In this document: in pieces, positions 1 to 11,229 of the stretch
Layout of the letters: each line of letters starts with the position of its first letter
How positions within the stretch are numbered: the stretch's first letter is position 1
Origin: Epiperipatus broadwayi
Taxonomy: Eukaryota > Onychophora > Udeonychophora > Euonychophora > Peripatidae
Length of the DNA stretch: 64,000 nt
Direction of reading: 5' to 3'
Assembly (NCBI GenBank): GCA_028023455.1
Contig: JAQFVV010006198.1
Span: 34,256,736 to 34,320,735, forward strand
Position numbers and translations under genes: made by a program
The notes under the pieces: generated by a model
Told to the model about the DNA's origin: nothing
Database searches by the model: none
Seen by the model: only the letters and a program-made list of their open reading frames with translations

Positions 1-339
1 CTTTGACACCAAAAACTTTGGATAAATACACCAATAATTATTAATAATCTTTTTCAGACATCTTTATTCATGTTTCAAAAGAGGGTTGTGGAATATAAAT
101 CCAATACAAAATAACAACTCATATTAATTCTTTCCAATTGTATATGATCTACTATGCTCTAACTATTTAAATCTAGTTTATTTTTCTTTAGTTGGCTCAA
201 ATCCAAAGTTCTCTGTAGATAATTTACAATGATCAAGTACATATTTTATATACGAATAATAAGTCTAATACCCCTTCTCCTAAATATCAACATCACATGC
301 CCCCAGACTCAGAATATATCCTTATTTAAATATATGCAA

Positions 340-1810
340 ATAACTTTTTTCATTTTTTTAAAACGATTACAATGATTCTATTTACTAAAATTTTTAGATT
401 CTTCATAGATTTAAATCCATGTCTGATTTCTTCATTCACAACATATGACATTTCAAGATATGTCATTAAGGATATGGCTTACTTTGCTTTCGCATTTTTT
501 GCAGAAACTTTATAGTTTTTGCAGAATTCTTCTAGATATTGCTGATGCTAACCCAATATTTAGATAATCATGCCATCCTTTTCTTATTGCTAAAATACTT
601 TTCCTTCCAAATCCAAGATGACTTATCTTAGAAACTTTTATTCTTATCCACAGCTGCTCTTATTTCCTTATAATCCTATATAGTTTAGTGTTGTAGTAAG
701 TGGTAGACTCTGGAGCTCAAAATCCATGAATTATGGCCCAGTTCAATCTTTTCTGATGCTCAAACTTCCTATAAACTTCCAAGTAATAAATCATTCTGTA
801 AGTTAGCTTTAATTTTTTTTCCATATCATATTGGATAATTCTTAATTATTTTCACATCTTTTCTGCATATTCTATTTTACTTCAGTAAAAAATTTACCAG
901 TAAACTGCTGCTTTTTATCTACATAGAGTATGTTCTTTTTACAGATTTTTTTTTTCCAAATCAAAACTATCTTCAAAGTCTATTAATATTTTTAAATAAA
1001 ATCTTGCTTAAATTTATAAAAGGATTTCTGATAGATATAAATATCATCTATTAATGTTATCTATCTCAATAGTTTATGCCTCTAACTTTGCGTTAAAATA
1101 TATCTTATAGCTTACTAATTAATAATGACTTCTTGTGTTCAATCTATTAAACATATTACTATCTTAAATTATATATCTTTTGTTAGCCAAACATAAACCA
1201 ATTTAGGTGTACCTTCATTTAAATGCTTACATATCTTCTCTTTGAATTTTTCCCAGAAAAAAATAAAATTATGCAAATTCTGTAACTCTTATCTACTATT
1301 TCATTTTTCAAATATTTTCCAATTCTGGCTTTAAAATCTGCAACAATTTTAAAATATCATTTAGTTTGAGAACACATTCTATATATCTATATTAAAACCC
1401 TTTATTTCTTTATTACAATAATAACCTATCTGCTACAAACCTAACTATTTACATTTGCTATTTTGCTTAAAGTTAAACAAGTAAATCTTGCTGTTCTATC
1501 TTGTACATAATCAATTTCTTCCATCTTTTATTTCAAATGAATCTTTTTCCACTTGAGCTTCTAATGTTTATTCTTTATAGTAAAGTATACTTTTCAAATC
1601 ACCTCTTCAATTTTTTAATTCCAACTTCAAAGGTCAGAAAATGTCACATCTAACAATAAAAAAGTTTGTCCTTCAATCCTTTGCAGTTTGCAGGGGGAAA
1701 AATAAAATAAATTATCAAACAACAATCTACATTCGCAATATGGAGATTCTTAGCATCTTCTGCATTCAATCGTCAATTGTTGTCTTGGCTAATATTACAG
1801 TTTCCAGGAT
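340..1810 (-). mobile_element. RTE-type LINE, decayed 5' and middle part
   Basis: Reverse-complement translation gives scattered matches, in order, to the better RTE copy at 59.1-62.2 kb: a leader matching AGGTGCTAAGAATCCCC near 1750, an endonuclease stretch near 1450-1620 (LYYK..., ARF...), a segment near 1210-1290 shared at DNA level (AAATGAAGGTAC), and a linker/pre-RT stretch near 420-680 (ILNEE-RH motif). Many stops and frameshifts make it non-coding. It probably continues past the left edge. An unrelated ~100-bp repeat sits inside at 690-800. Identification rests on comparison with the other copy inside this window. Confidence 0.6.
690..800 (+). repeat. Dispersed ~100-bp repeat, copy 1
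   Basis: Similar, with changes, to 54610-54710. Shared words are GACTC-GGAGCTCAA or its variant, CCATGAATTATGGCC / CTATGGATTGTGGCC, a TGCTCAA word, and AATAAATCATT at the end. The spacing and the GCTCAAGG-like word recall a tRNA-derived SINE, but no full tRNA fold was found. Confidence 0.5.
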
Positions 1811-2199
1811 ATAAGGATTATAATTTACTGCAGTCTGTCATAAATGTAAATATAAAAAAGAAAATAAGCAATCACACACACTCATATATATTACCTAATT
1901 CGTACACAAAAAAAACAAAACCAATATCTCAGAAACTATCGGATTAAAACAGGCAAAACTCTCTGTCAAAGATCTAAGAAGGAATTTAAGGAATCTTTTT
2001 TGATACAGCAGAACAATTTCCAAGTATTTTCTATTATACTGATAGTTTAGAATCCACATATTAAATTATATAATATCAAATCTGAAATAAAAGATTAATT
2101 TAAGTGAAAAGAACATATATACAATAGGACACTGATTATACAAAAATAGTAAGCAAGTTTATATGAATTGGTATAATTACACCACAATTTTGCTACTAT

Positions 2200-2310
2200 G
2201 TCTTGCTTTAATTTCAGTCTCTTTGATCCCTAGATCTTCAAAGAAAGAAAATAGAGCAAATTCCTATTGGCCACTCCATAAATTCTTATATAGTTGTCAG
2301 TACTCATCAT
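2200..2310 (+). mobile_element. RTE LINE 5' leader fragment
   Basis: Matches the leader of the RTE copy at 59.1 kb: CTTTGAT...TTC, AAAGAAA..GAGCA..., AAATTCCTA, CCACTCCAT and a TTGTCA word occur in the same order as at 59080-59180. No endonuclease follows, so this is a truncated piece. The short open frame over it is not taken as a gene. Confidence 0.45.
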
Positions 2311-3100
2311 GTAAATTATTGAGTAAGAACAGAATTACAAAATATTGCTTGCATTTATGGCTCAATGAATAAAGCAGCTTTTGATATGCTATTTGGAAAA
2401 AATAAAGTGCAAGATTGCAACTGAAACTTTGATTGTAAGGAATTTAAATTTAAAAAAAAAAATATTATGAAGATCTAAATAGATTCTTTATATTTTGACA
2501 TCTTACAAGGTATTAGCAAATTAAAAGAAATCAGATTAGATAACTCATATGAAAATTTATTATCTACAATTCATGCCCTAAATAATAATAATAATAAAAA
2601 GTTTTATCATATGGAATATTATAATTAGGTAATATGTTATTACAGTATTACAACTTTAAGCCACCCAGCAATTAAACATGAAAGAAAAAGCTTTATAATC
2701 TATTTCTGATTAAAATTGATTAAACACACAGACAAAAATATAGTCCTGAAAATTGAATATTGAATTATCAAAAATAAAAAAAAAAAAAAGGGGGGGGGGG
2801 AGAGGGGAATATGACTTGGAAGCAGAAATAATTATAGGAGTAAAATTAATAAAAGTTTTTATGAATTTGATGTTTTGTAATCAAGAGATTTTTCAACAAA
2901 TCCAAGAATTGTTTTACACCTAGGCACTATTAGATAAAGCTTATAAAAATAACTACATTATCAGTGAAGGCCATGAGAAACGTTTAATTATAATAGCAAA
3001 AAATATATAGTTTGGAACAAAAATCAAATAAATACACGTTAATAGCAATAAAACAAAATAATAATAATTGAAGGAGACTGTGGGGGGGGGGGGTTGATTT
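2311..3100. other. AT-rich sequence without recognised feature
   Basis: No coding signal. Holds a long homopolymer junction near 2776-2801 (A run followed by a G run) and a G run at 3082-3093 just outside the mariner-like element. Confidence 0.5.
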
Positions 3101-3102
3101 TA

Positions 3103-4002
3103 CTGTGTTTCCCCAAAAATAAGATCTAACCAAAAAAATAAGCCCTAAGCATGATTTTTGAGGATGCATAAGCCCAAGTTAAGATCAGCAGCCCAATATA
3201 TAATGGATGTATTGAATTGCAAAGTAATGAATGTATAAATAAATAATATTATTGACATTAATGCTTTAAATAAATGGTAATATGGTTGACGATTTTTGAC
3301 AAAATTCTATCTGTATAGAGAAACAATTTATCTATCACAAATCAGTATAACAGACAATTTATAATTTCATTTATATATTGTTAGGTACTTATTTTAATTA
3401 TATTTAATACTTAGATTTAAAATGTTTGATTTAGTTTTAAAATTTCTGCATGGTAGTTTTTAAATATTCAGATAAAAAAAAAATTAGTGTGTTTTCTTAA
3501 ACATTTTTTTTCTCCTGAAAGACTATTAAAATAACATAAATTTTATTTATCAAAGTTTAGATTAATTAAATCAGATTCTTTTTCTCCTTAAAAAAAGTTT
3601 TTAAAAAGAATACCCAAGCAGGGCTACTACAAGGTTTTTTTTTTTCATATGTCATAACATCGGCCGGGATGCGAACCCACAACCGTCTACAACCAACTGC
3701 TTGCAAGGCAGCTGCGACGACCTCTCGGCTAACGACGCTCGACTACTACAAGTTATTTGGAAAGGGTTTACAATTTGCATAATTATTAGTTGTTGGCGAG
3801 TATAAGAAAAGAATTGTGGAGAGTTCGCTAGATAAGAATCATATAGTTCTTTGTAAAGAGAAGTATTTGAATAAATGTACATTATACTCGAAATGTAAAT
3901 TTTTATACATGAAAAAGTAAGCCATTCCCTGAAAATAAGCTCCACAATGTCTTTTGGAACAAAAATTAATATAAGACCAGGCCTTATTTTCAGGGGAAAT
4001 GG
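3103..4002. mobile_element. Tc1/mariner-type TIR element, non-autonomous
   Basis: The left end reads TA then CTGTGTTTCCCC and AAAATAAGA. The right end, reverse complemented, reads TA then CCATTTCCCC and GAAAATAAG. TA dinucleotides flank both ends, as expected for the Tc1/mariner superfamily. The sub-terminal right part (AGCTCCACAATGTCTTTTGG, then ACAAAAATTAATATAAGACC) resembles, from memory, a MITE-like family seen in several vertebrate genomes. No transposase frame is present. A tRNA-derived SINE is nested at 3634-3742. The two ends differ by a small indel and several changes, so this copy is not fresh. Confidence 0.6.
3634..3742 (-). mobile_element. tRNA-derived SINE with 10-bp target duplication
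   Basis: Flanked by perfect CTACTACAAG repeats (3624-3633 and 3743-3752). On the minus strand it runs from a tRNA-like head to a run of A bases. The head has an acceptor-type pairing (GCGTCG with CGATGT), an A-box-like TTAGCCGAGAGGT, an anticodon arm GCTGC-CTTGCAA-GCAGT whose loop reads TGC, a long variable region, and a B-box GGGTTCGCATCCC. Length is about 109 bp including the tail. It is a retroposed tRNA or very short SINE. The D and T arms are imperfect, so a working tRNA gene is unlikely. Inserted into the mariner-like element, hence younger than it. Confidence 0.8.
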
Positions 4003-4004
4003 TA

Positions 4005-5275
4005 TATCCAAACCCTACAAGAAAATTTGAAAAAGAATAAAAGTATTGATTAAACAATCCCTATTAATTTGGAAAATTACTTTTCTGAGACTACCAAATA
4101 GTTTATGCTTCATTACTACAGATAGGATGTCTAATATAATATTCGATTTATCATATAATTAATTTTTTTATAAACCTTGTCATAAAGATAATTATTTGCT
4201 TTATTTGAATTTAGATCAAATAACTAATCATTCCTAACTAGCCAGAATATAATTATGTTATTTATTGATTATAAAAAGCAATATGCTTAATAATAAATAT
4301 ATATTTCATTTTTCTTACTCTTAAATAATCTAAACAAAATGTACTTTATGTAAAGCAGATTCTGATTTATTATTAGAGAAGTTTAAGAACTTGAAATAGC
4401 TGATGAAAAAAGTTCATTTGAACAGATACTAAAGTTTTGGATGCTCATAATTTACAGTTCCAAAAATCACTATTATACAAAATCTAATATCTTATTTATA
4501 ATTAATTATTAAAATTATAATTATTTTCACTTAAATAATATAACACATTCAACTCCATATATAATGTTTATTTTTTTGAATAGATTAATTGAAAAAGCAA
4601 ACGGTAACGGGATTTATTATTCATATTATTATACAATATTACTAATATACAATAGGTCTTCAAATAGCAAAATTGTCTATATTGTGGGATATATTAAATA
4701 TATAAACACAAAACAATTTGCAACCATTATAAAATGATAAATGATTCTAAATATATATGCCGAAGCTTATTATTGAAAATCAAAAACAAATGAAAAATAT
4801 TACATCAAGACCAAATTATAATATCTGATTTTCATTTGTTTCAATTAAATAAATAAAAAAAATTTTTTTTTTAAATTATGAAAAAAAAGGTCTCATAAGG
4901 CAGTTATTTTTGCAATCAATAAGTATACAATTTTAGCCAGTATAAAAATAAACGAAAGAATAATCTATAAAATAATGTGTGATGTAATAGTTTTTAATCA
5001 AGTATATACATTAATTTCTTCTTTAGCAATAAAAATATTATAGTATTACAATCAGGCTAGCATTTTTGCTGGTTAACAGCCAATTCTTGTTATTTACAAT
5101 TCGCTTCAGTTCAAGGAATACCATTTCAATTTGTGAAACATCAAACCTTTCCAGTATTACAAGATTGTTCACTAAGTAATTCAAAAATTATTTTGAATGT
5201 GATTACATTTATTAATCATTTGAAACTAAATGACTAAAAACAATTCCCACAAGAACTTTCATTAAAATAAAAAAA
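4005..5275. other. AT-rich sequence without recognised feature
   Basis: No exon-like composition, tandem array or recognisable transposon motif was seen on either strand. Confidence 0.5.
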
Positions 5276-5283
5276 GAAAAATG

Positions 5284-6113
5284 GGTTATCGTCGATTAGC
5301 CCCCGCACACCGACTGATGTCACTGTTGCTAGTCAAAAACCAATAGATATAATGTTACCGGGCTGATTTACAATTTACTTTTTTTTACATTACTACATGT
5401 CAGAGTGTAGTGTTGGAATTCAAGGGAGGGGATCCAATGTCTTTGCCGATCGGAACGATCACCGTCACATGCGAGACAATTTTTAAAACATCCATCTCAG
5501 CACATAACGCTGGAAATGGCAGGGAGGAGGATCTGATGGTTTTCCGTCACAACATACACAACATTTTTAAAAACAAAATTATTTAATAAAATCTAATATT
5601 TCCTTTTTTCAATTAATGTCTGATCAAAAAAAAAAAAATTTCAACACTATTTTAAAACTATTTACGAAACACAATTCGATTTGAAAATTCCCCTCTGATC
5701 AAGCCAAGCTTATGCTTTGAAAGTCTCGTAGCTGTCCCTGTGCAAAATATGTTTTACGCGTGATTTCTATATAATGCTGAAACGTACACTATTGAAATTT
5801 GTTTAACCTTAAAAATAAGTGTACGGAAGCGCGCCTTTTGTCTTACAATTAATACTATCTAAAATTACATCAGATCATATAAAAAATAAGTATTTCGAAT
5901 GCACATGCAAAGACTTAAGACAACTTGAATTCTACACACCCTCACATCATACTGTAGCGATCTGTGAAGTGTGCTATATACCACAAAGCAAAAAAGCTGC
6001 TTAGCATCCAATATGAACAGAACTGTTCTATAGGCCGTATGAGTAGTATATTTCTGTGCTTTTGCATGGAAACAGCGACATCAGGCAGTGTGTGGGGCTA
6101 ATCGACGGCAACC
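5284..6113. mobile_element. 830-bp DNA transposon with 8-bp target duplication
   Basis: The ends are inverted repeats: GGTTATCGTCGATTAGCCCC on the left, and GGTTGCCGTCGATTAGCCCC as reverse complement of the right, followed on both sides by a CACAC/CTGATGTC block. Flanks are GAAAAATG and AAAAAATG, a 7/8 target duplication. An 8-bp duplication with GG termini would suit Merlin-like or another 8-9-bp class; hAT ends differ. The interior is GC-richer than its surroundings and has two related blocks near 5420-5490 and 5510-5580. The only open frame (5819-6004, 61 codons, with CTCKD and CEVCY cysteine pairs) is not recognised and no transposase was found. Confidence 0.75.
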
Positions 6114-6244
6114 AAAAAATGTAACAAATGAGTTTAAAAAAAAAAGGTGACCTAAATATAAATTTAGATATATATAGAGTATAAGATTTTAACAATCTGT
6201 CATGCAAAATTATTAATTAAAAAGCATTAGTAATAAAAAAAAAA

Positions 6245-6360
6245 ACTAATGGCTTTATTGCTCGGAAGTTCATTAGAAATTCGAGTGCCAGAATCATTCC
6301 TGGGACTTCCCAATCCCAAGTCAGACACTTTATCAACTATGCCAAAACACAGGGCAGAAT
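6245..6360 (-). mobile_element. tRNA-like SINE family S2, copy 1
   Basis: Shares an ordered word set with 28385-28485, 32335-32410, 34683-34750 and 54210-54300: AATGGCT-TTGCTC, GAAGTTCAT, GAGTGCC-GAATC, then TCAGACACT. In the 34.7-kb copy the opposite strand reads GTGCAGTAGTAGAATG (A-box-like), TCAGATTCTTGAG (anticodon-arm-like) and GGTCCTCGAATCAATTCC (B-box-like). Confidence 0.55.
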
Positions 6361-8435
6361 TTGTAATAATATAATGTAAACCAAATTAAGACAAGTTATT
6401 TGGAACTTGAGAGTAATCATGCAATTATCTAACAGACTGAAATCTAAAAATCTTACAGAAAATATAACACTTGAAAATATTTATAATTAAATTTTTTTTA
6501 TCGAATTAAAATGAGTAAGACTTTTGAACGGTGTCTCTTTAATATCTTCAACAAAGTATATGGGGGGTAGTTTATAACTGTTTTCTCTTGCATAGTTTGA
6601 AATGTTTTGTTATTGAACTCATTTGTATTCAACCACCATACAAGTATATATATAAAACATTAAAAAAGTAAAATAAAACAGAAGAAAGCAAGGCAAAATA
6701 AAAGACAAAAAAAAAGAAACTTATAAACAATTTTTAGAGGGGAAAGAAATTAAATCTGTATAGACTCATTATATGAGTTAGAATCAATACATAAAAAGGA
6801 CTGTTTCTAATTAAGATATCTCACTTTTGACAAACCAATATTCACCAGTTGTGAAAGTCACCAGGATAATTCATATTCAAATGAATTTTTTTATTGATGC
6901 TAAATTTTTTACTTGTTGGAATTTTCACAATATGTTACACTAGTTGTTGAAAAGATGTCATATATTATTTTTTCAAAGTCAGTACTCAATTTATCTTTAA
7001 TTGGTTTAATTTACTCTAGACTTATATACTGTATTAAATAGAAAATGTTCAATGAAAAATTAGTAATAACATACAATGAAATATTACCAAATTCACCACT
7101 TTCTTTATTTTGCTGTAATGTCTTATATAAATACAAAAAGTGGTGGATAAATTATATTAATAAACAATGAAAAAAAAGTTTTCAGATTTTAAACAATTCC
7201 GAATATAAGATAAACTGAAATATATATATTGTTGTCAAATCAAAACTTCCATTATTGGTTACTGTACTACAATAAATCATCATCAAACAATAATGTGAAA
7301 CAATAAAAAAAATGGTTACAGCACATTACAAACATTGCTAATTCTAGGTCCAATTTAAAACAAATTCCTATTTAAGTTAGCATAAACATTTAAATTTTCT
7401 TTCTCCTATTAATCATAAATAGTATACAGCAATTAAATATAAATTGCTCTTAATCACAAAATTAATGTCAACAATTGAAAAATATAAAAACTGAGCTATG
7501 TGAAGATTAAGAGCAGAAGTGTCTTGAAATTAGAAGGAAATAGGTGGGGTAGGGGTGGGGGATTAAAAGTACATACTTGAACCTAAACAAAAGTTTAGAA
7601 GGAAAAAAAAAGAATAAAAATTATGCAAATTTGACTCAAAAAGAAAAAAATAAATCATTATAGATTTTCATTAACATTGTATGGGAAATGTCAGTTATTG
7701 AAGCAAAAATTCACAGATTATAAGTAAAGATTATCCATTAGTGTTACTTGAAAAAACAGATAATAAAAGAGATGTACACTAAAATAAAAAATAACTTTAG
7801 CTCCAATAAAATTTTCATAGAAACAGAAAAGTCACTGTCAATTCAACTAATTGCTAAACATTATGAAAACATTAACACTTATAAATTATGATTCAAATAA
7901 ACAATATATTTTGTTAGAAATTATGATTCAAGTTTAAAAAAAGATTTAGTGGAATGCTTCAGGATTTTTAAAACAGTTTAATTTCCCATACAGCTATGAT
8001 TTTTAGTGGATTGTGAAGGATTATAATGGATCTTTTACAGATGCAGATAAATTTTAAAAATAACTGTTACTTATATATTTATAATAAATTTGAAGTTTAA
8101 GTTGAAATTAAAATAATACATATAATCATTAGCAAACAATCATAACAAATGTGGCTATTCTAGCTCAAATTAAAAATTGAGAATAATAAATGAGAAAAAA
8201 AAAGAAAAAAGAAAAGATTAGAATCAGAATTGCTATTGAAAGTAAAGATACAATCCCATTGTTATAGTTAGGACCGGGATGATTTAAAAAACCTTTTCAG
8301 CTCATAACTAATTAAAGAATAAGACTAATGATAAATATGAAAGATTTATGTTCAGTATTTTAAAAAAAAAAAAAGAAAAAGAAAACAAAGAATGATATTA
8401 GTGAATTAGAAATTAACATGTATAATGTTTGAAAT
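6361..8435. other. AT-rich sequence without recognised feature
   Basis: Long A/T runs and scattered homopurine stretches (for example around 6660-6720 and 7590-7660). No gene, tandem array or transposon end was recognised. Confidence 0.5.
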
Positions 8436-8650
8436 ATCAATAATTTTGTACTAACACACTTGTCAGAAAAGTTTCATTTTGTAAAATTATGTTTATCCGC
8501 GCTAAGCACTTTCGAAGTTCCTAGACTTCTTCATATTCATGGCTGAGTGCAGAAGATAGTGATGAGGAGGCATATTCTAATTTATGCAGATAAACATAAT
8601 TTTACAAAATTAAACTTCTCTAACAAGTGTGTTAACACAGAATTATTGAT
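8436..8650. repeat. Foldback element (215-bp palindrome)
   Basis: Arms of about 60 bp match as inverted repeats: left words ATCAATAATTTTG, CTAACACACTTGT, TTGTAAAATTATGTTTATC; right words are their complements in reverse order. The central GC-richer loop, read on the minus strand, contains GAAGAAGTCTAGGAACTTC then GAAAG, a hairpin of the type also seen at 36.6 kb, 56.9 kb and the PLE end. Confidence 0.7.
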
Positions 8651-9233
8651 AATATATAATTTATGAGAAGTCAATAAATAAATGTTTGAAAAATAATTAT
8701 ACAAATAAATTTACATGGCAAGTTTTTGGTAAAAAATAACATTAATAATATATACCTATGTGTTGGAAAAAAATAAATTAACAAGTGTTACATCGATGCT
8801 TACTTATATATCCGAGAATGGGACACTTAATGGAAGAGTAATACAGACCACATGAAGTATGAAGATGTATGATAAAATCAATAAGAAGAGAACAAACTAA
8901 ATAATAATAGAACTTGATTTTGCACATATATATATAAAACAAAAAAATAAATTACCAAAAGCATTTAATCCATGAATAATAGTAATTTCAATTGGATGAA
9001 AACAATTCTCCATTTAGTAAGCATTAATAATAGGATCATTCCATTACACATAAAATATTATCACAATGATCTCTGAAATAGAATGATCAATTAACTCCTT
9101 TAATTAAATTAATCATGAGGCCAAATATATATATATATATCTTTTAACTAATCTCTTTTGGCTACTTCTTAACACTGAGATATATCTCCATTGCAAAAAA
9201 AACCTATTATCAATAATGTATTTTTAATATTGA
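8651..9233. other. AT-rich sequence without recognised feature
   Basis: No coding or repeat structure recognised; short TA runs only. Confidence 0.5.
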
Positions 9234-9426
9234 CTAGTATAAGATTGTACTAGTAGCTTCAAATGAACAAGAACTAATAAAAAAAACATATCTTTTTCTG
9301 TTTTCTGTATGTGTATTAATTAATCTCAAGTCATTATCATAGGGACCCATATTCATGCTCAACAACATTTTCATCTTACTAAGACATTCCAAAATGATTA
9401 CGTTTATTGCTTTAATTTCATTGTTT
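9234..9426 (-). CDS. Candidate exon, unidentified protein
   Basis: On the minus strand a very strong acceptor (about fifteen T then AG) ends at 9427. It is followed by a frame that stays open for about 60 codons and includes residues ECLSKMKMLLSMNMGPYDND near its middle. Base composition is less AT-biased than the flanks. Donor choices include GTAAGA inside the stretch (after GGAATGTCTTA), which would give a 47-nt exon, so the 3' boundary is unclear. It lies on the same strand and downstream of the two better-supported exons at 13.2-13.5 kb and might belong to that gene, but the reading phase does not join directly to exon 2, so an intervening exon would be needed. It could equally be a chance frame. 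The protein is not recognised. Confidence 0.3.
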
Positions 9427-9479
9427 CTAAAAAAAAAAAAAATTAAGGGTTTAGTTTTATTTTTGGCATTCACTTAAAA

Positions 9480-10112
9480 AGTGGTTGAAAGCATGCTAGG
9501 CGTCCTTTACTAATTATACAATATAAAGCTTATCTCTAATGTGGTTGTACATAATTTTGTGCTAAGTTTATTTTAAATATATTTTTTAAAACGCCAATGA
9601 TTTACCAAAATTAAATCTATATCAACGAAGGTGCAAAGTTTGAAGAACCAAGCTACCACATTGGCAATCTTTTTTTAATAGTTTTATTTTCATTTATTAA
9701 ATTATATTAGACAAAATTAAATGGAAAATAAATGTTTATTATATTTGCTTTACAAAATATAAGCTGTAGTATTGGTTTGAATAGTTACCTGTGTTTTGAA
9801 TTAGATTTTACATATATCTAATACAATTTGTCAAAAAATAAAAATTATCACAATAAAAGATCTGACATTCTCGCACATCCTCAATTAAATTTAAAGAATA
9901 CTGGAAAAATAATTATTACTTAAGTCGTTACAAAAAATAAAAGGACAAAAATGTCATTCCATATCTTTAACAACAATAATAAAAAAAATTAAAATAACAC
10001 TTTTTTAAAATAAAAGCATGCTTTGATTTCTATGGTATTATAATTTTTATTCATTTACTTATCCTTTATGCAGGAATCATATATATTAATATAATAGCAT
10101 TTAATACAATTC
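9480..10112. other. AT-rich, probably intronic or intergenic
   Basis: Nothing recognised. If the candidate exon at 9.3 kb and the exons at 13.2-13.5 kb form one gene, sequence to the right of 9426 would be intron of it. Confidence 0.4.
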
Positions 10113-10292
10113 AAAACAAAACAACACTCTCCATATAGTAGTGCCATCTTGTGCTAACAAGAGCAATCAATGGATGCCAGAAGGCTTGTGCATAAAATCC
10201 CTATCTAGTGCCTACTCATCCAATATCCCCAGACTAGTTTCTGGCTTGTGGCCTTCATCAGTGAGGAGCCTTGGATCTGAGATAGTGATTAT
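10113..10292 (-). mobile_element. Hammerhead-bearing repeat family B, copy 1
   Basis: About 180 bp. On the minus strand it carries the hammerhead motif at its 5' side (10218-10276), then a body shared with the copies at 43.6 and 51-52.7 kb (ATAGGGATTTTATGCAC, CATCCATTGATT, GGCACTACT) and an end ATATGGAGAGTG. There is no reading frame. The size and single-ribozyme layout fit small animal retrozymes or the terminal parts of PLEs. Confidence 0.7.
10218..10276 (-). ncRNA. Type I hammerhead ribozyme motif, family B
   Basis: Reading the minus strand: ATCCAA, loop GGCT, CCTCA, core CTGATGA, helix II AGGCCACAAGCCA, core GAAA, CTAGTC, TGGGG, loop ATA, TTGGAT. Helix I pairs CCTCA with TGGGG (one wobble) and ATCCAA with TTGGAT across an internal loop. 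Helix II pairs GGC with GCC around CACAA, with an A-A mismatch at its base. Helix III is minimal (AC with GT around TA), so cleavage would fall after GTC and may need a dimer, as for natural hammerheads with tiny helix III. All conserved core bases are present. Activity is not proven. Confidence 0.7.
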
Positions 10293-11094
10293 GTGATGTT
10301 TAGTGGTTTAGCATTTAATACACTTAGCTATTCACTTTTTACAATGAAGCAAAATTTATCTATTCCTTGATAATATTGCCTTGCAATTTCAAATTATAAG
10401 CAGACCATCAGAACTATAATATTCAAACATATATGACCACATAATTAATATCTTTTAATATTTACCTTGATGTATTATATAACATTAATTACTGAGAATG
10501 TCTTAAAATATTACACTATTTGAGTCGGTTCTGACAATGTATAAATTGAAAAAAATTCACAAATGTCAATTAAAATAATATAAATCAATTTTAAAAATAG
10601 TTTTAAAAATAATATGATTGATTTAAAAATATTCATGCTTTCTTTTCAAAGTGATTCAGATAAACCCCTATAAAAGAAAATGAAGTAAAGAGAGAAGATG
10701 GCCTATTCTTTTTTCTAAAAAAGTTGTCTTGTGCTTTGAATTGAGAGTATTTCATTTACCTAATAAACCAGTAGTTTGAGCATTAATCTAGAGTACTATG
10801 ATAGTAATCACTGGGAATGTCATATAAATACATTATAAATTTGCATAATAGATTTATATTTTAATAAAACATTTATATTTTAATAAAACCAATAAATTTA
10901 CCTATATCAATTTTTAACTACTTGATAAATATTTACAGTTGCTATCTTTACATAGACAAACATTAACTTGATATGACTTGTAATCATTTTATTATTAAAT
11001 TTATTTTTATTTAATATTAAATTCATATATAACTTTATATTCTTTATTTATTGAATTTTAGCATTTAAATGATTAAAAAAACCAAATATTTACA
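10293..11094. other. AT-rich sequence without recognised feature
   Basis: Contains a short direct duplication near 10850-10890 (TTTATATTTTAATAAAAC twice). No gene recognised. Confidence 0.5.
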
Positions 11095-11229
11095 TACATA
11101 GTAAGAAATTTAAATAAAAATTTTGATAAAAACAAGTTAGAAAATGTTAAATTATATTATGAAAGAATGTTAAAAGAAGGTTTATATATTAACATTGAAA
11201 AACCAGTTTTAAATAGAATTGTTAAATAA
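11095..11229 (+). pseudogene. PLE GIY-YIG domain C-terminal remnant
   Basis: The plus-strand frame ending at the TAA near 11229 reads YYERMLKEGLYINIEKPVLN, which lines up with the C-terminal end of the GIY-YIG region of the PLE copies at 47.7 and 50.4 kb (YNERMIKEGMCINEIKPELN). Only about 40 codons are recognisable. The upstream part has drifted beyond recognition. It is a fossil with no independent function. Confidence 0.65.

Noticed and set aside
3650-3742. A functional tRNA-Ala(TGC) gene
   Set aside because: D and T arms are imperfect, the variable region is long, and there is an A tail with target duplications, all signs of a retroposon.
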